Source of the DNA: Candidatus Omnitrophota bacterium
GTDB taxonomy: Bacteria; Ratteibacteria; UBA8468; B48-G9; DTJG01
Assembly (NCBI GenBank): GCA_023484085.1
Contig: JAMDAS010000019.1
Span: 1-55,032 of the forward strand
Direction of reading: 5' to 3'
DNA length: 55,032 bases
Shown: positions 35,949 through 44,987 of the stretch, piece after piece
Layout of the letters: every line of letters starts with the position of its first letter
Numbering within the stretch: position 1 is the first letter of the stretch
Program-made: the position numbers and the translations under genes
Notes under the pieces: model-generated
What the model saw: the letters and a program-made list of their open reading frames with translations, nothing else
Told to the model about the DNA's origin: nothing
Databases searched by the model: none

Positions 35949-37708
35949 TATTTAAGCTCCCAATTCTTTATATCCTGGTCAATTTTATTCGTTAAATTCT
36001 CAAGTTCAGAAAGATTGTCTTCAGAATATCTTGACCTCATTCTTATAATATCCTGATATACGGGTAGATTCCTTACGTCTTCTATTGATATGCCTTTTTT
36101 TATGATGTCTTCACATTTTCTATAAAAATAAATTATGGACTTTAACATTAAAAATTGTTTTCTTGCCGAAGAAAATTCATCTGTCTCATCAAAAGCGCTT
36201 TGTTGTAAAAAAGCATTTTTAAAAATACTGCATATTTCAAGAATAAGTTTCTGACTCTGGGGCAGAACGTCAGGCCCAACAAGTTTAACAACCTGAAGAA
36301 GTCTCTGTTCCCTGCCTAAAAGGTCCATAATAACACCCCGTAGTTCAAACCAGGAATGGTCTATGTTCTGATGCCACCACTCTTTTAAGTCATCAACATA
36401 TTCAGAATAACTATCTATCCATGAAATAGAAGGAAAATGTCTTGAATAGGCAAGGTCCTTGTCAAGAGCCCAAAAACATCTTATAAATCTTTTTGTATGG
36501 GACGTAACAGGTTCTGAAAAATCTCCGCCTGGGGGTGACACAGAGGCAACAACACTAACAGAACCGGTATTGCCTGAAAGAGTGTTAACCTTGCCTGCCC
36601 TTTCATAAAATTCAGCAAGTCTTGCAGACAGATACGCAGGGAATCCTTCTTCAAGCGGCATTTCCTCCAATCTTCCTGACAATTCTCTTAATGCTTCAGC
36701 CCACCTTGACGTTGAATCTGCCATAAGCGCAACGTTATATCCCATATCCCTGTAATATTCTGCAATGGTAATTCCGGTATATATACTTGCCTCCCTTGCA
36801 GCTACGGGCATGTTTGACGTATTGGCTATTAAAACCGTTCTTTCAAGAAGAGGTCTTTTGGTATGAGGGTCTATAAGTTTCGGAAAACTTAAAAGAACGT
36901 CTGTCATTTCATTTCCCCGCTCACCACAGCCTATAAAAATTACTATCTCTGCGTTACTCCATTTTGCCAGCTGGTGCTGTACAACAGTTTTACCCGCACC
37001 AAACGGACCCGGTACGGCGACACATCCGCCTTTGGCAACAGGGAAAAGCGTGTCAATAACTCTCTGCCCTGTAATTAAAGGCTCCCGTACAGGAATTTTT
37101 TCTTTATAAGGCCTTCTTTTTCTTACAGGCCATCTCTGGTACATAAAAATCTCTGTTTCTGAATTATTCTGCTCCACTATGGCAATTTTTTCATCAATGC
37201 TATAATTCCCTTCAGGTATAATCCATTTTAGGGTACCATTAATGCCGGGAGGTATCATAATTTTATGTTTTATAAGGAGCGTTTCATTAATTTCACCGAT
37301 TATCTGCCCTTCTTTTATCTGTTGGCCCTGTTGACTTAATGGATGAAAATCCCATTTTTTATTTCTGTCCAGAGCAGGAACGGAAATCCCCCGTCTTATA
37401 AAAAAACCCTCTTTTTTCTGAATTTCTTCAAGAGGCCTCTGTATCCCATCATAAATATTAGCAAGCAAACCCGGGCCAAGTTCTACGTAAAGGGCTACTC
37501 CTTCCGTATATACAGGGTCCCCGGCCTTTAATGACGTCGTATCCTCATAAACCTGGATAAAAGCACGTCCCTCACTAAGTTTTACGACCTCGCCAATAAG
37601 AGCCTGTTCACCTACTTTTACCATATCAAACATTCTGATGGAAGAAATATCTTCTATTTCTACAACCGGACCATTAATCCGAAAAATTTTACCTGCCAAT
37701 TCAGGCAT
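35948..37708 (-). CDS. atpA: V/A-type ATPase catalytic subunit A
   Basis: This catalytic subunit of 586 residues couples ATP turnover to ion flow. It shows '[17 protein letters not shown]' (Walker A with the A-subunit signature), '[19 protein letters not shown]', '[45 protein letters not shown]' and the nonhomologous region of V/A type ('[12 protein letters not shown]'). It overlaps subunit E by 8 bases. Confidence 0.97.
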   Translation of the reverse strand: MPELAGKIFRINGPVVEIEDISSIRMFDMVKVGEQALIGEVVKLSEGRAFIQVYEDTTSLKAGDPVYTEGVALYVELGPGLLANIYDGIQRPLEEIQKKEGFFIRRGISVPALDRNKKWDFHPLSQQGQQIKEGQIIGEINETLLIKHKIMIPPGINGTLKWIIPEGNYSIDEKIAIVEQNNSETEIFMYQRWPVRKRRPYKEKIPVREPLITGQRVIDTLFPVAKGGCVAVPGPFGAGKTVVQHQLAKWSNAEIVIFIGCGERGNEMTDVLLSFPKLIDPHTKRPLLERTVLIANTSNMPVAAREASIYTGITIAEYYRDMGYNVALMADSTSRWAEALRELSGRLEEMPLEEGFPAYLSARLAEFYERAGKVNTLSGNTGSVSVVASVSPPGGDFSEPVTSHTKRFIRCFWALDKDLAYSRHFPSISWIDSYSEYVDDLKEWWHQNIDHSWFELRGVIMDLLGREQRLLQVVKLVGPDVLPQSQKLILEICSIFKNAFLQQSAFDETDEFSSARKQFLMLKSIIYFYRKCEDIIKKGISIEDVRNLPVYQDIIRMRSRYSEDNLSELENLTNKIDQDIKNWELK

Positions 37709-38357
37709 TTTTAGAAACCTCCTTAATAATCTCTCTTTGTAAAGATTCTTTCATCCTGTTAAATTTAGTGAAAAATCTGTTATCATAGATAATTTTTTTA
37801 TCTGAAGACCTGATAATTACACCTATGTCGCTAAAATTTTCTTTTTTGAAATCAATAACAGAGCGTTTCCCTGTTTCTTTATTGCAATATTCTTCTATTT
37901 CAAGAATAAATGACGGCTGAAAAATTTTTTCATCTGCATGGGAATATAAAACTTCTATTTTTTCTTTATCAATTACGTCTATACCCTCTTTTATAAATTT
38001 TTTTAAGAAATCCTTATATTCACCTGAATTACGAAAAACAGAAACACTTTCTTTAATTTTATCAAAAACCTTCTGCATAAAAATACCCCTCTGGATTAAA
38101 ACTGCTTTTTTTGCCTCCATGGTCTCCGTGGAAGAAATACGCTCTTTTAATCTGTTTATGTCGTCTTCACATTTCTTATTTTCATCTCTTTCAAATTTTT
38201 CAGCATGTTTCTGAGCCTGACTGATAATGCTTTCTGCTGCTTCTTTTGCCTTTTGGAGTATTTCCTTTTCTTTTATTTCTGCCTGTTTTATAATCCCGCC
38301 TAAAATTTTTTCCACGTTATTATTTTCACCGGTTGTTTCTATGTTTATCGTATCCAT
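37701..38357 (-). CDS. atpE: V/A-type ATPase subunit E (peripheral stalk)
   Basis: At 218 residues it has an N-terminal coiled coil ('EILQKAKEAAESIISQAQKHAEKFE') and a C-terminal globular part with 'DIGVIIRSSDKKIIYDNRFFTKFNRMKESLQREI', which matches the conserved subunit E tail that contacts subunit B. With subunit G/H it forms the peripheral stalk. It begins one base after subunit F ends. Confidence 0.88.
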   Translation of the reverse strand: MDTINIETTGENNNVEKILGGIIKQAEIKEKEILQKAKEAAESIISQAQKHAEKFERDENKKCEDDINRLKERISSTETMEAKKAVLIQRGIFMQKVFDKIKESVSVFRNSGEYKDFLKKFIKEGIDVIDKEKIEVLYSHADEKIFQPSFILEIEEYCNKETGKRSVIDFKKENFSDIGVIIRSSDKKIIYDNRFFTKFNRMKESLQREIIKEVSKNA

Positions 38358-38358
38358 T

Positions 38359-38670
38359 TTATATGCTTATTCCTATCGTTTCTCTCAGGAATTCCTTTAT
38401 GTTTTGTTTTTTTACCCCGGGGGCATTTTTTATGGAAGGCACCTCAAAAATAAGAGGTCTTTCTTCCTTGGAGAGTAAAATCTCATCAACTTCTTTTCTT
38501 ATCAAAAAAGAGGTTGTATCCGTTATGAGAATGATTCCTACGTCTTGTTGTGCTTTAAATTTATTTAGATGCCTGAGGGCGGACTCTTTATCAGAGACAA
38601 TTACCGTTTCTATTCCAAGAAGACCAAATCCCAATGCGCTTTCTTTGTCGGAAATATATACCAATTTCAT
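38359..38670 (-). CDS. atpF: V/A-type ATPase subunit F (rotor)
   Basis: This 103-residue Rossmann-like protein starts 'KLVYISDKESALGFGLLGIETVIVSDKESAL' and contains 'DVGIILITDTTSFLIR', both typical of subunit F, which sits beside D on the central shaft. The C-terminal 'PLIFEVPSIKNAPG' fits the family. It lies between K and E in the operon. Confidence 0.9.
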   Translation of the reverse strand: MKLVYISDKESALGFGLLGIETVIVSDKESALRHLNKFKAQQDVGIILITDTTSFLIRKEVDEILLSKEERPLIFEVPSIKNAPGVKKQNIKEFLRETIGISI

Positions 38671-38674
38671 GTTT

Positions 38675-39037
38675 TTAATGTGTTTTAACCAATATCATAA
38701 TGGCAAACATCAAACCATAAATTGCTATTCCTTCTGCAATTCCTAGGAAAATCAGCATTTTCCCCAGACTTTCAGGTTTTTCAGATACAACTCCTACGAT
38801 TGCGGCGCCAACAAAACCTACGGCAATTCCAGCACCAATTGCGGCAAGTCCCATTGAAAGACCCATACCAATATATCCGCCGGCATTTGAAATACCCGTA
38901 GCTAAAACTTTTTCACCTGTCTGTACGGTCCTGGCAACAGCATTTGATTGCTGAGCCGCCCATAAAGGTATGGATAAAACCAGGCTAATCAGTCCTGACC
39001 TTAAAATTATATTTCCAAAATCTTTTTTCTTAAGCAT
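38675..39037 (-). CDS. atpK: V/A-type ATPase membrane rotor subunit K (c-type)
   Basis: This 120-residue protein has a hydrophobic N-terminal stretch (about 14-28) that may be a signal or extra helix, then one hairpin: a glycine-rich helix ('YIGMGLSMGLAAIGAGIAVGFVGAAIVG') and a second helix with the ion-carrying Glu102 in 'LIFLGIAEGIAIYG'. Only one carboxylate hairpin is present, so the ring resembles bacterial A-type rotors. No glutamine is seen in the first helix, which argues weakly for protons rather than sodium. I start at 39037 since GGAGGAGGAA lies just upstream; the track start at 39055 includes that site. Confidence 0.9.
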   Translation of the reverse strand: MLKKKDFGNIILRSGLISLVLSIPLWAAQQSNAVARTVQTGEKVLATGISNAGGYIGMGLSMGLAAIGAGIAVGFVGAAIVGVVSEKPESLGKMLIFLGIAEGIAIYGLMFAIMILVKTH

Positions 39038-39060
39038 CTTTTCTTCCTCCTCCATAATTT

Positions 39061-40947
39061 TTATATTTTTATAGGGTTATATTTTTCCTGGCTTACAACA
39101 TAAAATCTTGAAAAAAATTCATAATAGTGCAACCTGAGAACCTGAATGCTGACAATAAGCCCTTCCATAAGAATAATACCGAGATTGCCAAGAATTACAA
39201 TCAATAGAAATACACTCCCGGCAGCAAAATTTCCTATGAGCTTCGCAATAATAAAAGTTGCCATTAAAAGTGCGGCATGAGCAAGTTCAAACGCCGCAAT
39301 ACGAAGAAAAGACAGGGTATTGGTAAGATAAGTCAATCCAACGTCAATAAGATGCGGTGTGCTTTCTGTAAATTCAGCAAGCAAACTCTCTTTTTTTTTC
39401 AATAAAATTTTTTCAAAAACAGGTCTTAAAAATAATAAAATTATACTGCCGGCGGCTACAAAAATCAAAAGATATGATATATAGCCCGAATAAATAAATT
39501 TAAAACATACGCCAAGGGCTGACCAGTAAAAAATCCCTGAAAACAAACCGGAACCGTCAAACAATGCCTTTACGTATTCCTTATCTTTTATAAAATTGAT
39601 AATATTTATCAAAATGGCAGTCGTTAAAAACCCTATGCCCACCCAGATAGAAATCTTAAAAAGGAACATAATGCTATACATCGGGTCCAGCCAGATGGGA
39701 GTAAACCTTATTCCAAAAAAACTGCCATATAACAAACCAAATATCATTGCGGATACCCCACAATAGAGAAGCAGTAGCCCCACATGCAAAAATCCCTTTT
39801 TCCTTAATAATTTTATAAAAGCCAGTCCGGCCAGGGATAACACAAAACCATGTCCGAAATCTCCAAACATAGCGCCAAACATAATGGGAAAAACAATCGC
39901 AATAAATAACGTGGGGTCAATAGTCCCATATCTTGGAAGACCATAAGTTTTCGTAATAATTTCAAATGGCTTTACTAAAAAACTATGTGAAAGCAAAACA
40001 GGAACTTTTTCTTTGGAAATGTTCGTTTCTTCAGCTTTTTTTGACTCTATATAATGGGAATCTGACATATTTTTAACCTCTTTTAAAAATAAATCTTTTC
40101 CCCCGGAAGGGATCCAGCCTGAAATCAGTATTGTGTTTTCTGTAATCCATGCAAATTTTTTTGCTTCCATAAGACTTCTGCCAAATTTTATAAAAAATTG
40201 TATCCTTCCTATGTCTTTTTTAAATTTTTCCACCTTAGACGAAATTTCTTTGTCTATGGCTTCTACGTTTTTTTTCTTTTCTGCTATAGATTCCTTCAGT
40301 TTATCCGGCTGCGTAAGATTGTCACTTGCAGGCAATTCAACTTTTTCACAGTAAGATGTTCTAAATGCTTCCTCTAAAACGTTTTTGTCTTTTTTTAAAA
40401 GCATCACCAAAAATACAATCTTTGAATCTTCTTCCCTGAATGGATAAAATACGTAAGGAACAGAAGTAAGGATTTTTTTAAACTTATCTAAATTTTTTCC
40501 ATCTATTTTTCCAATAACGGTTTCAAGAAAAGTCAATTCTTTTGTCCGGTATCCCGGAAAAGGGAGATTCCGTGTCAATTGCTGCTCAACGAGCTCTTCT
40601 GTTTTTATTTTATTCTGAATATTCGTTTTCTCTTCAACAAAAGGCATGAGCTCACTCTTCATGTTTTCTATGATTCTTATTGCCTGGACCTTGTTCAATA
40701 ACTCGCTGTCATCTATGAGATTTTCAAGATTAAGCCCTGATATTATCTTATTAAATCCGTTCTCAACGTAAGACAGGGATTCACTTTCATCCTGGCTTGA
40801 ATATGGGTCCACCTGAGCCAGACTTTCGACATTTTTTATGTCCACAGGCTGGAAAATACCCGACCTTATCAAATGGGACGTAATCTCTTTTTCCTTATCC
40901 TTTTCAACCAAAATACTTATAATTTCCATTGAAGACGGTCTAAACAT
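39061..40947 (-). CDS. atpI: V/A-type ATPase subunit I (stator a-subunit)
   Basis: At 628 residues it has a soluble N-terminal half with coiled coils (to about 310) and a membrane half with seven or eight helices, opening 'PTLFIAIVFPIMFGAMFGDFGHGFVLSLAGLAFIKLLRKKG', the highly conserved start of the membrane domain. 'THLIDVGLTYLTNTLSFLRIAAFELAHAALLM' holds the conserved Arg that faces the rotor. It guides ions between subunit K and the membrane sides. It begins one base after subunit C. Confidence 0.94.
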   Translation of the reverse strand: MFRPSSMEIISILVEKDKEKEITSHLIRSGIFQPVDIKNVESLAQVDPYSSQDESESLSYVENGFNKIISGLNLENLIDDSELLNKVQAIRIIENMKSELMPFVEEKTNIQNKIKTEELVEQQLTRNLPFPGYRTKELTFLETVIGKIDGKNLDKFKKILTSVPYVFYPFREEDSKIVFLVMLLKKDKNVLEEAFRTSYCEKVELPASDNLTQPDKLKESIAEKKKNVEAIDKEISSKVEKFKKDIGRIQFFIKFGRSLMEAKKFAWITENTILISGWIPSGGKDLFLKEVKNMSDSHYIESKKAEETNISKEKVPVLLSHSFLVKPFEIITKTYGLPRYGTIDPTLFIAIVFPIMFGAMFGDFGHGFVLSLAGLAFIKLLRKKGFLHVGLLLLYCGVSAMIFGLLYGSFFGIRFTPIWLDPMYSIMFLFKISIWVGIGFLTTAILINIINFIKDKEYVKALFDGSGLFSGIFYWSALGVCFKFIYSGYISYLLIFVAAGSIILLFLRPVFEKILLKKKESLLAEFTESTPHLIDVGLTYLTNTLSFLRIAAFELAHAALLMATFIIAKLIGNFAAGSVFLLIVILGNLGIILMEGLIVSIQVLRLHYYEFFSRFYVVSQEKYNPIKI

Positions 40948-40948
40948 T

Positions 40949-41968
40949 TTATTGTCTCTGTCCTATTAACATTGATATTTCCTCTTTTGAAAGATTATAA
41001 ATCTTTGCATTAATTATGGAAATAACGTTTTTTATTTCCCTGGTTTTAAGCAGGACGTAACTTAAAATTATCCCGAGAGTAAAAGGGTATCCTGAAAGTA
41101 TTTTTTTTATTTCCCCTGCTAAAATTTCATGTAAATAAATTCCAAGCCTGTATTCATTTTTTTCCGTAAGAGATGCAAGAGAAACATTATAAACGGATTT
41201 TATTCCTCCTGCAAGAAATACGGATACAAAATCATTGTTCGTAAGAATGCCACCTTTTATTAACCATCTGTCAATCTCCTCCCTTTCAAGGGAATAATAT
41301 TTTTTGGCTCTTATCAGCCAGTTAAGATTCTCCATGTCAATCATCGCTCCTATTATTCTATTTGCTATGTTTTTATCATTAAATGAAAGCTGTTTTATCG
41401 CAGAAACAAGTCTGACAAAATAATCTTTATCTAAATATGCCTCCAGAAAAAAAACTGAGTTTGTATCTGCAAACATTGTTTTTGCATCATCCAGCGGTTT
41501 TTTATAAGGAGTATCAGAAAGAATCTGTATAATGCCATTTAAGTCCGGGGATGAAATGATTTTATTATAATCAATGTCAAACCATATTTTTTCATTAAGA
41601 AGATATAAAGGGGCCTCCGAAATTCTTTTTTCATTCCATAACCTAAGAGATATTTTTATTTCTTCAATCTCATATTTTTGAATCAGTAAAGAAATAACGG
41701 CTTTGGTGGCGGGTGGGAAAGTAGGGCTGTAAACTTTTTTCAGAGTGGATATTTCATTCCTTAGAAATTCTTTTTCAAGAAAAGATATGTTGAATCCCCC
41801 TTTTTCAAAATTTTCAATTATTCCTTTATACTGCGTATCTTTAAGCATACCCAAAACCGAATAAACGTCCCTTGCATTAACAAGATTATTTAACATTTTT
41901 TCATCAAGCAAAAAAGACAGCATTACCCTTATTTTTGCGTTTGCATATGCATATTCTGCTATTGACAT
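40949..41968 (-). CDS. atpC: V/A-type ATPase subunit C (d-type)
   Basis: This helical protein of 339 residues opens 'EYAYANAKIRVMLSFLLDEKMLNNLVNARDVYSVLGMLKDTQYK', a typical subunit C start, and has 'DMENLNWLIRAKKYYSLEREEIDRWLIKGG' in the middle, a conserved family block. It links the central stalk to the K ring. It lies 2 bases after the G/H gene. Confidence 0.88.
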   Translation of the reverse strand: MSIAEYAYANAKIRVMLSFLLDEKMLNNLVNARDVYSVLGMLKDTQYKGIIENFEKGGFNISFLEKEFLRNEISTLKKVYSPTFPPATKAVISLLIQKYEIEEIKISLRLWNEKRISEAPLYLLNEKIWFDIDYNKIISSPDLNGIIQILSDTPYKKPLDDAKTMFADTNSVFFLEAYLDKDYFVRLVSAIKQLSFNDKNIANRIIGAMIDMENLNWLIRAKKYYSLEREEIDRWLIKGGILTNNDFVSVFLAGGIKSVYNVSLASLTEKNEYRLGIYLHEILAGEIKKILSGYPFTLGIILSYVLLKTREIKNVISIINAKIYNLSKEEISMLIGQRQ

Positions 41969-41970
41969 AA

Positions 41971-42279
41971 TTATGAGATAATTTGTTTAAATAAACGGTC
42001 TGCAATCAAAGGTATTTCTTTTTCAACGTTTTTTATCCATTCATTCTGTTTTTCTTTTATCCGTTTTATTGCTGCTTCTTTTTTTTCAAGAAACTTTTTT
42101 TCACTTTCTTTTCTTCGTTTTAAAACGCTTTCTTTTACTGTCTGCTCATTTATTTTAATAAGCTCCTGAGCTTTTTGTTCTGCTTGTGCTTTAATCCTTT
42201 CTGATTCTTTTATGGCATCATCAATTCTATTTTTTGCTTTTTCCTCTTCTTTTAATATCCTGTCAATAACCTCTTTCAT
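41971..42279 (-). CDS. V/A-type ATPase subunit G/H (peripheral stalk)
   Basis: This 102-residue, almost wholly coiled-coil protein ('IDRILKEEEKAKNRIDDAIKESERIKAQAEQKAQELI') is the first gene of the operon. It pairs with subunit E in the peripheral stalk. Identification rests on size, the coiled coil and operon place, as the sequence is of low complexity. The ATG follows GGGAGAAA. The upstream gap holds AT-rich promoter-like sequence. Confidence 0.82.
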   Translation of the reverse strand: MKEVIDRILKEEEKAKNRIDDAIKESERIKAQAEQKAQELIKINEQTVKESVLKRRKESEKKFLEKKEAAIKRIKEKQNEWIKNVEKEIPLIADRLFKQIIS

Positions 42280-42470
42280 TTTTCTCCCTGATTTTATAAT
42301 TTTATTAAGGGTTGATTTAAGTGTTATAGTATAATCTTACAAAATTATAAATAATATATTATAATCCATTTCTTGTCCAATAAAACCCCGCTTGGAAACA
42401 ATTTAGTTTTGAAACCAGCCGTCTGATAGTGTAAAATTATCTTTGAACAAATCCTTAAAAGAAGGCCGGA

Positions 42471-42497
42471 ATGAAATATATTAACACAATATTTCAT
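42471..42497. promoter_or_regulatory. Inverted repeat upstream of lptF
   Basis: ATGAAATAT and ATATTTCAT form a perfect 9-bp dyad with a 9-base spacer, 22 bases before the lptF ATG and in the divergent gap with the V-ATPase operon. It could be an operator or an RNA hairpin that hides the lptF start region. The rest of 42280-42518 holds no gene. Confidence 0.4.
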
Positions 42498-42518
42498 CTC
42501 ATGCCAGAGGCATAAAAT

Positions 42519-43586
42519 ATGAAAATCTCCAAAAAAAGCAGTTATATATACAGTGAGTTATCAAGAACTTTTATCACTTCTTTCCCTATTCTCTGTTTTG
42601 TTTTTCTTTTAGGCCCGCTTTTAAATTTTTTTGACCTGCTAATAAGTAATATCTTTTCAATAAAAAATATTTTTCTTTTTTTTATCTGGGCATTTTTCAC
42701 GGTTACCCCGTATCTTTTTGCATTAAGCGCATTTATATGCTTAGTAAGCGTTACGGGAAGAATGAACATGGATAAGGAATACTGGGCTATCATAACTTCA
42801 GGAATACCGGGGAAAACCATTATGAAAATATTATCAATGCCTGCCTTAATCTTTATGCTTATTGTTTTCATAAGTGCATTCTTTTTATCCCCGGAAGGCA
42901 AGTATAAGGAAAGAACTCTTCTTTATACCACCAAAATTATCAATCCATTAAAACTGATTAAGCCCAAAACCCTTATTACAAATTTCCCCCATACGACCAT
43001 GTACGTTGGAAGAATAAAAGGAAATGAGCTTCAAAATATCGTAATATCCTATAAAGAAAACACACAGAGAATCGTAACAATTTTTGCAGCAAAGGGCGCA
43101 CTCCAGATGCAAAGGGAAAAACCCGCCCTGATACTGCAAAATGGTTTTTCTGTCATCAATTCCATTAAAGGCGGAAAACTCTTTGCAAAAGTGGATTTTC
43201 AGGAATATACATTTCAACCTGACATTGTACTTACCCGCATAACCTCTCCTGAAAGAGGAATTACAGAACTGACTCTTTTTCAGATTCTTGCAAAGAGGAA
43301 CAAAAATATTTTTTTACTTACTGAGCTGAATGAAAAAATATTACTTACACTTTTCCCGGTTATATACCTGTTTTTTGCATTTTATGCAGGACTCGGGCTG
43401 AAAATCTTTCACATTGCGCAGATAGTGGTTCTTGCCGTAATACTTGGATTACTATCATTTGCGGTACTTGCTTTCAGTGAAACAATTTCATATTTTACAC
43501 ATAATGTTTTTATTTTCTGGCTTGTGCCTGTAATTTTTTCATCATCAATTTATTTCTTTAAAAAAAGGTTTTTCAATGTCACTTAA
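42519..43586 (+). CDS. lptF: LptF/LptG-family LPS export permease (first)
   Basis: This membrane protein of 355 residues has three helices at each end and a periplasmic beta-jellyroll between ('INPLKLIKPKTLITNFPHTTMYVGRIKGNELQNIVISYKENTQRIVTIFAAKG'). It is a YjgP/YjgQ-type permease: two such subunits and LptB pump LPS across the envelope. The next gene, overlapping by 11 bases, is the second permease. Assignment of F versus G is by gene order. It supports LPS in this organism. Confidence 0.85.
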   Translation: MKISKKSSYIYSELSRTFITSFPILCFVFLLGPLLNFFDLLISNIFSIKNIFLFFIWAFFTVTPYLFALSAFICLVSVTGRMNMDKEYWAIITSGIPGKTIMKILSMPALIFMLIVFISAFFLSPEGKYKERTLLYTTKIINPLKLIKPKTLITNFPHTTMYVGRIKGNELQNIVISYKENTQRIVTIFAAKGALQMQREKPALILQNGFSVINSIKGGKLFAKVDFQEYTFQPDIVLTRITSPERGITELTLFQILAKRNKNIFLLTELNEKILLTLFPVIYLFFAFYAGLGLKIFHIAQIVVLAVILGLLSFAVLAFSETISYFTHNVFIFWLVPVIFSSSIYFFKKRFFNVT

Positions 43587-44592
43587 AAATAGATACATCT
43601 TAAAAGAACTTTTAAAATATTTCCTGATTTTTATTGTCGCTTTTTCTGTATTTCTTTTTTTGACGGATATTTTCAGCGGCATTCTTGCATATTTTAGAAA
43701 CCATGCCCAATTTCCATGGAGATACTATTTTACCCGTCTCCCGCACAAGGTATACGTTATTTCTCCGCTTATAACCCTTTTGTCAATACTTTTTGTCTTT
43801 GGGGAAATTGAAAAATCCAGGGAGATTGAAATCTTTGAAATAAAAGGACTCAGACCATTGCACATACTCAATCTTTTTTTTATTTTTGGCCTGTGTTCAG
43901 CAATCTTTTTTTTCCTGCTCGGAAACTTTTTCCCTGAAAATTTACGTACAGGTGGAATTAAATACGTCCATCTTGCAAGCCGGAATTTTGTATTCTGGGC
44001 TGAAAGATATTATCCTTCAGGAATGTTTAAAAACGTCGTAATAATCACCATTCAAAAAAAACATTTAAGGCTATACCAGATGCAATATGCATACCCGGAA
44101 AATAATACCTTTTTACTTAAAAATGGTGAAATCAGAAACCTGATAAATCCATCTGTTTCCACGAAAAAATTTATCAGTTACAACCTTAATGTTTCTTTTG
44201 ATACAAAAAAATTTATGGATTTTATTCTTTTAAACGTTAAAAAGTCTTCTTTTTTTAATGCGCTGACAGTGCTTAAGGCAATGGAAAAGATTGGATTTTT
44301 CCCGAAAAGCAAGTGGATAGATTTGTATGAAAAAATTGCCTACCCGCTCTTAAATTTTTTCTTTGTATTTATTATGCTTCCCCTGTTTTATAATAGAAAC
44401 GTTTTTTCAAGATTCAAAATATTCATTCTTGCAATTATTATTTCCATCTCTGCCTATTCAATATATTCAATCGGGATTGCCCTGGGTAAAAATGACATAA
44501 TCAATTGGGCAATATCCCCATGGCTCTTCCATATTATTTTACTTGTTACAGGCATTATATATCTGCTCAAAAAAGAAATGAGGTATATATAA
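43576..44592 (+). CDS. lptG: LptF/LptG-family LPS export permease (second)
   Basis: This 338-residue protein of the same family starts 'KNRYILKELLKYFLIFIVAFSVFLFLTDIFSGILAYFRNH', followed by 'LPHKVYVISPLITLLSILFVFGEIEKSREIEIFEIKGL', a family block. The central periplasmic domain and C-terminal helices follow. It completes the LptFG pair. Its stop is 2 bases from the convergent glnB stop. LptB, LptC and LptA are not in the window. Confidence 0.86.
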   Translation: MSLKNRYILKELLKYFLIFIVAFSVFLFLTDIFSGILAYFRNHAQFPWRYYFTRLPHKVYVISPLITLLSILFVFGEIEKSREIEIFEIKGLRPLHILNLFFIFGLCSAIFFFLLGNFFPENLRTGGIKYVHLASRNFVFWAERYYPSGMFKNVVIITIQKKHLRLYQMQYAYPENNTFLLKNGEIRNLINPSVSTKKFISYNLNVSFDTKKFMDFILLNVKKSSFFNALTVLKAMEKIGFFPKSKWIDLYEKIAYPLLNFFFVFIMLPLFYNRNVFSRFKIFILAIIISISAYSIYSIGIALGKNDIINWAISPWLFHIILLVTGIIYLLKKEMRYI

Positions 44593-44594
44593 CA

Positions 44595-44936
44595 TTATCC
44601 TATGGCAACAGGTCCTCTTTCCTCTGTTCTTATCCTTATACAATCTTTAAGGTCCAGCACAAATATTTTGCCGTCTCCCGTTTCTCCTGTTTTGGCACCT
44701 TTTATAATCGCCTTGATTGTCGTCTCCACAAATTCCTCATTTACTGCTATATCAATTCTTATTTTTCTTAAAAGATTTCCTGACTCTTTTATTCCTCTAT
44801 AAATTTCTGTAATACCTTTTTGTCTTCCATGTCCCAAAACCTCGCTTACTGTCAGAAGATTTACATTCATCTTATACAACTCTTCCTTTACGTGCTCCAG
44901 TCTGTACGGCTGGATAATCGCAACTATCAGTTTCAT
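44595..44936 (-). CDS. glnK: Nitrogen regulatory protein P-II (GlnK-like)
   Basis: PII senses 2-oxoglutarate and ATP/ADP and blocks or opens the Amt channel. I start at MKLIVAIIQPYRL (44936), preceded by GGAGAAAAAG; the track adds 12 residues. The 113-residue protein keeps 'EVLGHGRQKGITEIYRG' (Tyr46) and the C-terminal 'GDGKIFVLDLKDCIRIRTEERG'. However, the T-loop position of Tyr51, the uridylylation site, is Glu in 'GIKESGNLL'. It lies 51 bases after amt, so it is a GlnK partner. Confidence 0.92.
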   Translation of the reverse strand: MKLIVAIIQPYRLEHVKEELYKMNVNLLTVSEVLGHGRQKGITEIYRGIKESGNLLRKIRIDIAVNEEFVETTIKAIIKGAKTGETGDGKIFVLDLKDCIRIRTEERGPVAIG

Positions 44937-44987
44937 CTTTTTCTCCGTTGTGTAAATTTTACTTACTGTCAAACATGGCTAAAGTTA

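Noticed and set aside
42471-42515. 14-codon ORF overlapping the dyad before lptF
   Set aside because: There is no ribosome site and no sign of coding; the dyad itself is the better explanation.
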